A stretch of DNA of 64,000 bases from Streptomyces sp. XY006 (GTDB lineage Bacteria > Actinomycetota > Actinomycetes > Streptomycetales > Streptomycetaceae), in the NCBI RefSeq assembly GCF_002237655.1, contig NZ_NOKT01000036.1, positions 1 through 64,000 of the forward strand, read 5' to 3'. Shown piece after piece: positions 58,086 through 64,000 of this stretch. The number at the start of each line of letters is the position of its first letter. Position 1 is the first letter of the stretch. The notes below the pieces were generated by a model. The model saw only the letters and a list, made by a program, of their open reading frames with translations, did not search any database and was not told where the DNA came from. Made by a program: the position numbers and the translations under genes.

Positions 58086-59537
58086 ATGGCCGAGCTCGTG
58101 GAACACGGACAGCTGTTCATCGGCGGGGAGTGGACCGACCCGCTGGGCCGGGACGTCATCGAGGTGATCTCGCCGCACACGGAGGAGGCCATCGGGCGCG
58201 TCCCGCACGCCTCGACGGCCGACGTGGACCGTGCCGTGGCGGCGGCGCGGCGGGCGTTCGACGAGGGGCCCTGGCCGCGGCTGAGCCTCGACGAGCGCAT
58301 CGAGGTCGTCGGCAGGATCAAGGACGGCATCGCCGCCCGGCACGACGAGATCGCCCGGGTGATCTCGGCGCAGAACGGCTCGCCGTACTCCTGGAGCGTC
58401 CTCGCCCAGGCCCTCGGCGCGGTCATGGTGTGGGACGCGGCGATCACCGTGGCCCGCGGCTTCACCCACGAGGAGCGGCGCGACGGCGTCCTCGGCCGGA
58501 TCCTGGTGCGGCGCGAGCCGGTCGGGGTCGTCGCGGCCGTCGTCCCCTGGAACGTCCCGCAGTTCACCGCCGCCGCCAAGCTCGCCCCCGCCCTGCTCGC
58601 CGGCTGCACGGCCGTCCTCAAGCCCTCGCCCGAGTCGCCGCTCGACGCGTACCTGCTCGGCGAGATCGCCCGCGAGGCCGGGCTGCCGGAGGGCGTGCTG
58701 TCGATCCTGCCCGCCGACCGGGAGGTGAGCGAGTACCTGGTCGGGCACCCGGACATCGACAAGGTGTCCTTCACCGGCTCGGTCGCGGCCGGCCGGCGCG
58801 TGATGGAGGTCGCGGCCCGCAACCTCACGCGCGTGACCCTCGAACTGGGCGGCAAGTCGGCGGCCGTCGTGCTGCCCGACGCGGACGTCGGGACGGCCGT
58901 CGCGGGCATCGCCCCCGCGGCCTGGATGAACAACGGCCAGGCCTGCGTCGCCCAGACCCGTGTCCTCCTGCCGCGCGCCCGCTACGACGAGTTCGCCGAC
59001 GCCCTGGCCGCCGCGGCCGGTGCCCTCACGGTCGGCGACCCGCTGGACCCGGCGACCGAGGTGGGCCCGCTGGTGGCGAAGCGGCAGCAGCGGCGCGCCC
59101 TCGACTACATCCGCATCGGCCAGGAGGAGGGCGCCAAGATCCTCACCGGCGGCGGCCGCCCGCCCGGCCTGGAGCGCGGCTGGTACGTCGAACCCACCCT
59201 CTTCGGCGACGTCGACAACTCCATGCGCATCGCCCGCGAGGAGATCTTCGGCCCGGTGATCTGCCTGCTGCCCTACGACGACGAGTCCGACGCCGTGCGG
59301 ATCGCCGACGACTCCGACTACGGGCTCAGCGGCAGTGTCTGGACGGCGGACGTCGAGCACGGCCTCGACATCGCCCGCCGGGTCCGCACGGGCACCTACT
59401 CCGTCAACACCTTCAGCCTGGACATGCTCGGCCCCTTCGGCGGCTACAAGAACTCCGGGCTGGGACGGGAGTTCGGGCCCGAGGGGTACGGCGAGTACCT
59501 GGAGCACAAGATGATCCACCTGCCGGCGGACGCGTGA
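58086..59537 (+). CDS. Aldehyde dehydrogenase
   Basis: A 483-residue NAD(P)-dependent aldehyde dehydrogenase. The catalytic Cys is C287 in NNGQACVAQTRV and the general base is E253 in TLELGGKSAAVV. The cofactor region is VVPWNVPQFTAAAKLAPALL and FTGSVAAGRRVM. The C-terminal FGGYKNSGLGREFGPEGYGE is classical. It starts an operon with the ferredoxin, behind a KstR-like site, so it could oxidise an aldehyde formed by the CYP125-like P450. Confidence 0.93.
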   Translation: MAELVEHGQLFIGGEWTDPLGRDVIEVISPHTEEAIGRVPHASTADVDRAVAAARRAFDEGPWPRLSLDERIEVVGRIKDGIAARHDEIARVISAQNGSPYSWSVLAQALGAVMVWDAAITVARGFTHEERRDGVLGRILVRREPVGVVAAVVPWNVPQFTAAAKLAPALLAGCTAVLKPSPESPLDAYLLGEIAREAGLPEGVLSILPADREVSEYLVGHPDIDKVSFTGSVAAGRRVMEVAARNLTRVTLELGGKSAAVVLPDADVGTAVAGIAPAAWMNNGQACVAQTRVLLPRARYDEFADALAAAAGALTVGDPLDPATEVGPLVAKRQQRRALDYIRIGQEEGAKILTGGGRPPGLERGWYVEPTLFGDVDNSMRIAREEIFGPVICLLPYDDESDAVRIADDSDYGLSGSVWTADVEHGLDIARRVRTGTYSVNTFSLDMLGPFGGYKNSGLGREFGPEGYGEYLEHKMIHLPADA

Positions 59538-59539
59538 CG

Positions 59540-59770
59540 ATGGGCGACCGCTGGCACGTCGAGGTCGACCGCTCCCTGTGCATCGGCTCCGCCCAGTGCG
59601 TCCACCACGCGCCCGGCGCCTTCCGCCTGGACACCGCCCGCCAGTCCCACCCGGTGGCCCCGGACGCGGACGCCGGCGAACAGGTGCTTCAGGCGGCCGA
59701 GAGCTGCCCGGTGGAGGCCATCACGATCGCGCTGGACAGCGGGGAGCCGGTGTTCCCGCCGGAGGAGTAG
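59540..59770 (+). CDS. [3Fe-4S] ferredoxin
   Basis: A 76-residue ferredoxin. Ligand cysteines are in DRSLCIGSAQCVHHAPGAF (C-x5-C) and ESCPVEAI. The missing fourth Cys makes a [3Fe-4S] cluster, as in P450-partner ferredoxins of actinomycetes. It lies two bases after the aldehyde dehydrogenase stop. A GTG six bases upstream, overlapping that stop, is a second start option. It is the obvious electron donor for the CYP125-like enzyme at 47.4 kb. Confidence 0.92.
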   Translation: MGDRWHVEVDRSLCIGSAQCVHHAPGAFRLDTARQSHPVAPDADAGEQVLQAAESCPVEAITIALDSGEPVFPPEE

Positions 59771-59771
59771 G

Positions 59772-60437
59772 TCACGGGTGGGCGTCCGGGTCCGTCAGAC
59801 CGATCAGCCGGCAGACCGTCTCGATGTCGATCTTGACCTGGGCGATGGAGGCACGGCCCGACAGCCAGGTGATCAGGGCCGAGTGCCAGGTGTGCTCGAT
59901 GACCCGGACCGCCGACAACTGCTCCGGGGTCGGGTCCTCCTGGCCCATCGCGTCCAGGATGATCGCCGTGGTCTGCCGGGAGACCTGGTCGACCTCCGGG
60001 CTCACGCTGCGGTCGGCGAAGGTCAGCGCGCGGACCATCGCGTCGGCCAGGTGCGGCTCGCGCTGCAGGGCCCGGAAGGCCCGCATCAGCGTCTCGGCGA
60101 CCCGCTCGGCCGCCGTGGCGCCCTGCGGCGGCTTCTTGCGGAGCGTGCCGTGCATGTGCTCCAGCTGGTCCTGCATCGTCGCGACCAGCAGATGGATCTT
60201 GGAGGGGAAGTAGCGGTACAGCGTGCCGAGCGCCACCTGCGAGGACTCCGCGACCTCGCGCATCTGCACGGCGTCGAAACCGCCCCGGCTGGCCAGCTGC
60301 GCGCTCGCGTGCAGGATGCGGCGACGACGGGCCTCCTGCCGCTCCGTCAGCGGTGCGGAGGCTGCGGCTCCGGCTTCCACCTTGGCCGGCTTGGCCACCT
60401 TGTTCACGTCGGCGTTCACCTGGGCTTCCGCGGGCAT
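59772..60437 (-). CDS. kstR: KstR-type TetR regulator
   Basis: A 221-residue TetR-family repressor. The HTH is ILHASAQLASRGGFDAVQMR and EVAESSQVALGTLYRYFPSK, followed by HLLVATMQDQLEHMHG. The wording VQMR-VA-VA-GTLYRYFPSK-HLLV closely follows mycobacterial KstR, which senses steroid CoA thioesters. A perfect match to the KstR consensus lies at 60581, about 145 bp upstream of the start, as expected for autoregulation. ATG at 60437 is chosen; ATG at 60488 is an alternative. Confidence 0.85.
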   Translation of the reverse strand: MPAEAQVNADVNKVAKPAKVEAGAAASAPLTERQEARRRRILHASAQLASRGGFDAVQMREVAESSQVALGTLYRYFPSKIHLLVATMQDQLEHMHGTLRKKPPQGATAAERVAETLMRAFRALQREPHLADAMVRALTFADRSVSPEVDQVSRQTTAIILDAMGQEDPTPEQLSAVRVIEHTWHSALITWLSGRASIAQVKIDIETVCRLIGLTDPDAHP

Positions 60438-60580
60438 GGTCCGGTCCCGTTCCGTGACCGTCCGTGAGGACGAGTGATCAGACAGCATGGCACGGCACCG
60501 GCCGTGGCGTGAATCACCTGATCCACTGGTCACAGCGCCCTTACCTGCCGGTAGATTCGGAGCCTCCGAACGATCAAGTC

Positions 60581-60594
60581 TGAAACTTGTTCTA
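60581..60594. promoter_or_regulatory. kstR: KstR operator (exact consensus match)
   Basis: TGAAACTTGTTCTA fits TNNAACNNGTTNNA at every fixed base. It lies between kstR (leftward) and the GT4 operon (rightward, start at 60649). Confidence 0.75.
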
Positions 60595-60648
60595 GATTAG
60601 CGTCCCGGCGTAATCTCGCGGGACAGAGCAGGGAGAAGGGGGCCCAGA

Positions 60649-62184
60649 GTGACCGCTGAGGCCAGGGAGGCCGGGGCTCCGGAGGACCCCGCTGCCGACG
60701 GCTTGCGACCGCTCGACATCGCGCTCCTGACCTACAAAGGGAACCCGTTCTGTGGCGGTCAGGGCGTCTACGTCCGGCACCTCTCCCGTGAACTGGCCCG
60801 CCTCGGCCACCGCGTCGAGGTCATCGGCGCCCAGCCGTACCCCGTCCTCGACGAGGGCTACGACGGCCTGAGCCTCACCGAGCTGCCCAGCCTCGACCTG
60901 TACCGCCAGCCCGACCCCTTCCGCACGCCCGGGCGCGACGAGTACCGCGACTGGATCGACGCGCTGGAAGTGGCCACGATGTGGACCGGCGGCTTCCCCG
61001 AGCCCCTGACGTTCTCGCTGCGCGCCCGCCGCCACCTGCGTGCCCGCCGCGGCGAGTTCGACGTCGTCCACGACAACCAGACCCTCGGTTACGGCCTGCT
61101 GGGTGACGTCGGCGCACCGCTGGTGACGACCATCCACCACCCCATCACCGTGGACCGGCAGTTGGAGCTGGACGCGGCGGAAGGCCGGCAGCGCCGCTGG
61201 TCGGTGCGGCGCTGGTACGCCTTCACGCGCATGCAGAAGCGGGTCGCGCGGCGGCTGCCGTCCGTGCTCACCGTCTCCGGCACGTCCCGCCAGGAGATCG
61301 TCGACCACCTCGGCGTCCGGCAGGACCGGATCCACGTCGTCCACATCGGCGCCGACACCGACCTGTTCTCGCCCGACCCCTCGGTGCCGGTGGTGCCCGG
61401 GCGCATCGTGACGACGTCCAGCGCGGACGTGCCGCTGAAGGGCCTGGTGTACCTGGTCGAGGCGCTGGCCAAGGTGCGGGCCGAACACCCCGGGGCGCAC
61501 CTCGTCGTGGTCGGCAAGCGCCCGGCGGAGGGCCCGGTCGCCCAGGCGGTGGAACGCTACGGGCTGGAAGGCGCCGTGGAGTTCGTCAAGGGCATCTCCG
61601 ACGCGGAACTCGTCGACCTGGTGCGCTCGGCGCAGGTCGCGTGCGTGCCCTCCCTCTACGAGGGCTTCTCCCTGCCGGCCGCGGAGGCCATGGCGACGGG
61701 GACGCCGCTGCTCGCGACGACCGGGGGAGCGATCCCCGAGGTCGCCGGGCGGGACGGCGAGACCTGCCTCGCGGTGCCGCCCGGGGACTCCGAGGCCCTG
61801 GCCGCCGGGCTGAGCCGCCTGCTGGGCGACCCGGACCTGCGCGCCCGGCTCGGCGCGGCCGGCCGCGTACGGGTACTGCGCCACTTCACCTGGGCCCGGG
61901 CTGCGGAGGGCACGGTCGCCCGCTACCGCGAGGCGATCGACCGGGCCGCGGCCCGGACGCAGGGCCGCACGACCCCGGACCGGGGCCCCGCCCCCGCCCC
62001 TCGGACGGTGTCACCGGGCACCGGCTCCCCGGCCGCCGGACCCGCGGCGTCCTCGGCCGGTGCCGTCCCCACCGCGGCCGCGACCGGGGCCGCTTCCCCC
62101 TCCTCCGCGTCCCCGGCGGGTGCCGTTCCCCCGGCCCCCGCCGATGCAACAGGCGTCAACTCCGAAAGCAGGGCCACGTGCTGA
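60649..62184 (+). CDS. Family 4 glycosyltransferase
   Basis: A 511-residue GT-B enzyme. N-terminal LTYKGNPFCGGQGVYVRHLS has the Gly-rich acceptor loop, then LVTTIHHPITVDR. The C-terminal donor site is CVPSLYEGFSLPAAEAMATG with the E-x7-E pair, and TTGGAIPEVAG. About 90 C-terminal residues are low-complexity Ala/Pro/Gly/Thr. GTG at 60649 is the start. The stop overlaps the GTG of the methyltransferase gene. Confidence 0.9.
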   Translation: MTAEAREAGAPEDPAADGLRPLDIALLTYKGNPFCGGQGVYVRHLSRELARLGHRVEVIGAQPYPVLDEGYDGLSLTELPSLDLYRQPDPFRTPGRDEYRDWIDALEVATMWTGGFPEPLTFSLRARRHLRARRGEFDVVHDNQTLGYGLLGDVGAPLVTTIHHPITVDRQLELDAAEGRQRRWSVRRWYAFTRMQKRVARRLPSVLTVSGTSRQEIVDHLGVRQDRIHVVHIGADTDLFSPDPSVPVVPGRIVTTSSADVPLKGLVYLVEALAKVRAEHPGAHLVVVGKRPAEGPVAQAVERYGLEGAVEFVKGISDAELVDLVRSAQVACVPSLYEGFSLPAAEAMATGTPLLATTGGAIPEVAGRDGETCLAVPPGDSEALAAGLSRLLGDPDLRARLGAAGRVRVLRHFTWARAAEGTVARYREAIDRAAARTQGRTTPDRGPAPAPRTVSPGTGSPAAGPAASSAGAVPTAAATGAASPSSASPAGAVPPAPADATGVNSESRATC

Positions 62185-62927
62185 CCGTCGACTTCTCCCG
62201 GTTCCCGCTCGCCCCGGGCGACCGCGTCCTGGACCTCGGCTGCGGTGCCGGACGGCACGCGTTCGAGTGCTACCGGCGCGGCGCTCAGGTCGTCGCGCTG
62301 GACCGGAACGCCGACGAGATCCGCGAGGTCGCGAAGTGGTTCGCGGCGATGAAGGAGGCGGGGGAGGCGCCCGCGGGGGCCACGGCCACCGCCATGGAGG
62401 GCGACGCGCTCGCCCTGCCCTTCCCCGACGAGTCCTTCGACGTCGTCATCATCTCCGAGGTGATGGAGCACATCCCCGACGACAAGGGCGTCCTCGCCGA
62501 GATGGTGCGGGTGCTGAAGCCCGGCGGACGCATCGCCGTCACCGTGCCGCGCTACGGCCCCGAGAAGGTCTGCTGGGCCCTGTCCGACGCCTACCACGAG
62601 GTCGAGGGCGGCCACATCCGCATCTACAAGGCCGACGAACTGCTCGAGCGGATCCGCGAGGCGGGCCTCGAACCGTACGGCACCCACCACGCCCACGCGC
62701 TGCACTCGCCCTACTGGTGGCTGAAGTGCGCGTTCGGCGTCGACAACGACAAGGCCCTGCCGGTGCGGGCGTACCACAAGCTGCTGGTCTGGGACATCAT
62801 GAAGAAGCCCCTGGCCACCCGGGTCGCCGAGCAGGCGCTCAACCCGCTCATCGGCAAGAGCTTCGTGGCGTACGCGACCAAGCCGCACCTGCCGCGTCCG
62901 GCCGGTACCGGGGCGGACGCCCAGTGA
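62178..62927 (+). CDS. Class I SAM-dependent methyltransferase
   Basis: A 249-residue methyltransferase. SAM motifs are VLDLGCGAGRHAFECYRRGA, ALDRNADEI, and FDVVIISEVMEHIPDDKGVL. The C-terminal part (WWLKCAFGVDNDKALPVRAY) is an extension over the minimal fold. GTG at 62178 overlaps the GT4 stop by seven bases. It is coupled to the next gene by GTGA. Confidence 0.9.
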   Translation: MLTVDFSRFPLAPGDRVLDLGCGAGRHAFECYRRGAQVVALDRNADEIREVAKWFAAMKEAGEAPAGATATAMEGDALALPFPDESFDVVIISEVMEHIPDDKGVLAEMVRVLKPGGRIAVTVPRYGPEKVCWALSDAYHEVEGGHIRIYKADELLERIREAGLEPYGTHHAHALHSPYWWLKCAFGVDNDKALPVRAYHKLLVWDIMKKPLATRVAEQALNPLIGKSFVAYATKPHLPRPAGTGADAQ

Positions 62928-63994
62928 CCACTCCCCGGACGGAACACCTGGTCCTGCCCGGGGTCCTCACCGCCGGGCAGGCCGCCGAGACCGTCGCCGG
63001 CCTCCTCGCCGTGCAGCGCGAGGACGGCGCGATCCCCTGGTTCCGGGGGCACCACCTCGACCCGTGGGACCACGTCGAGGCCGCGATGGCCCTGGACGCG
63101 GCCGGTGAGCACGAGGCCGCCGAGCGGGCCTACCTGTGGCTGGCCCGGCACCAGAACGAGGACGGCTCCTGGTACGCGGCCTACGCCGACGGGGACTTCG
63201 CCGACGTCACCGACCGCGGCCGCGAGACCAACTTCGTCGCCTACACAGCCGTCGGCGTCTGGCACCACTACCTGTCCACCGGCGACGACACGTTCCTGGA
63301 GCGGATGTGGCCGACGGTGTACGCGGCCGTGGAGTTCGTGCTCCGGCTGCAGCAGCCCGGCGGGCAGATCGGCTGGCGGCGCGACGACGACGGCACACAG
63401 ACCGCCGACGCCCTGCTGACCGGCTCCTCCTCGATCCACCACGCGCTGCGCTGCGCCCTGGCCATCGCCGAGCAGCGGGAGGAGCCGCAGCCCGACTGGG
63501 AACTGGCGGCCGGCGCGCTGCGGCACGCGATACGGCACCACCCCGAGCGGTTCCTGGACAAGAACCGGTACTCGATGGACTGGTACTACCCGGTGCTGGG
63601 CGGCGCGCTGACCGGGGTGGAGGCCAAGGCCCGGATCGAGCAGGACTGGGAGCGGTTCGTCGTCCCGGGGCTGGGCGTGCGCTGCGTGGTGCCCAACCCG
63701 TGGGTGACGGGCGGCGAGTCCGCCGAACTCGCCCTGGCCCTCTGGGCGATGGGGGAGTCCGACCGGGCGCTTGAGGTGCTCCAGTCGATTCAGCACCTGC
63801 GCGACCCGGACAGCGGGCTCTACTGGACCGGGTACGTCTTCGACGACGACGCGATCTGGCCGCGTGAGCTCACCACCTGGACGGCCGGGTCACTGCTGCT
63901 CGCCGTCGCCGCGCTGGGAGGCCACGAGGCGACGTGCCAGGTGTTCGGCGGTGCCGAGTTGCCTTCGGGGCTCGAGTCGGACTGCTGCGCCTAG
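62924..63994 (+). CDS. Alpha/alpha-barrel prenyltransferase-like protein
   Basis: A 356-residue soluble protein of the alpha/alpha-toroid fold. Repeats such as VQREDGAIPWFRGHHLDPWD, ARHQNEDGSWYAAYADGDFA and FVAYTAVGVWHHYLSTGDDT resemble prenyltransferase/terpene-cyclase or glycosidase (six-hairpin) folds. No DDxxD or DxDD motif is evident, so a glycan-directed role with the GT4 enzyme is equally possible. The start GTGA overlaps the methyltransferase stop. The gene ends six bases before the window end. Confidence 0.82.
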   Translation: MTTPRTEHLVLPGVLTAGQAAETVAGLLAVQREDGAIPWFRGHHLDPWDHVEAAMALDAAGEHEAAERAYLWLARHQNEDGSWYAAYADGDFADVTDRGRETNFVAYTAVGVWHHYLSTGDDTFLERMWPTVYAAVEFVLRLQQPGGQIGWRRDDDGTQTADALLTGSSSIHHALRCALAIAEQREEPQPDWELAAGALRHAIRHHPERFLDKNRYSMDWYYPVLGGALTGVEAKARIEQDWERFVVPGLGVRCVVPNPWVTGGESAELALALWAMGESDRALEVLQSIQHLRDPDSGLYWTGYVFDDDAIWPRELTTWTAGSLLLAVAALGGHEATCQVFGGAELPSGLESDCCA

Positions 63995-64000
63995 GAGCTC

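Overview
The window is a piece of a high-GC actinomycete chromosome, almost certainly Streptomyces. Codons carry very strong G/C third positions, and the gene families are typical of the genus: TerD-type stress proteins, WhiJ-like XRE/DUF397/anti-sigma ATPase sets, DUF5753 regulators, DUF574 methyltransferases, an ECF transporter operon and many GTGA start/stop overlaps.

Layout. (1) 1-10.5 kb: a ter stress locus. It has a TerC/DUF475 membrane protein (cut by the window edge), a TerA-like protein, a TerD protein with a PQ-rich tail, and an operon of an HpcH/CitE-like lyase, a very large phosphoribosyltransferase fusion (PRTase-TRSP-PRTase-PELOTA) and a HAD hydrolase. This is the predicted nucleoside-like-metabolite branch of the ter systems. 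A DedA protein, an FmdB zinc ribbon, a coiled-coil membrane protein and a DUF4097 lipoprotein follow. (2) 10.7-19.2 kb: a tRNA-Val(TAC) gene whose last 23 bp are repeated exactly at 19.2 kb, bounding an 8.4-kb genomic island with no visible integrase. The island carries a complete graspetide (ATP-grasp RiPP) operon with precursor, ligase and PIMT-like methyltransferase, together with zinc-ribbon, XRE/TPR, HAD, PH/SHOCT and PASTA-lipoprotein accessory genes. (3) 19.2-40.5 kb: core genes, including a ketopantoate-reductase-like enzyme, membrane PAP2 and DedA proteins, a CuZn-SOD-like protein, DoxX, PhoD, a secreted HNH nuclease, a UPF0016/GDT1 membrane protein behind a yybP-ykoY manganese riboswitch, a DHA2 exporter with a MarR-like tail, and a protein with ten 15-residue tandem repeats. 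(4) 40.7-46 kb: a possible leader peptide and hairpin ahead of a GT87-PAP2 fusion and a GT-C enzyme, then a WhiJ-like regulatory trio. (5) 46-48.7 kb and 57-64 kb: a steroid-type regulon with FadA5-like thiolase, CYP125-like P450, MBL hydrolase, aldehyde dehydrogenase, [3Fe-4S] ferredoxin and a KstR-type regulator, with KstR-like operators at three promoter regions, then a coupled GT4/methyltransferase/alpha-barrel operon. (6) 49.3-55 kb: a five-gene ECF transporter operon behind a clear cobalamin riboswitch, so probably a B12 importer; it starts with two surface proteins, one of them an alpha/alpha-barrel.

The most interesting points are the integrase-less graspetide island with a precursor laid out like a stem-loop, the B12-riboswitch operon with a possible surface B12-binding alpha-barrel, the dispersed KstR-like regulon, and a family of dispersed palindromic repeats that sits in frame in interdomain linkers of two large proteins. 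All assignments are by reading the sequence; no database search was run.
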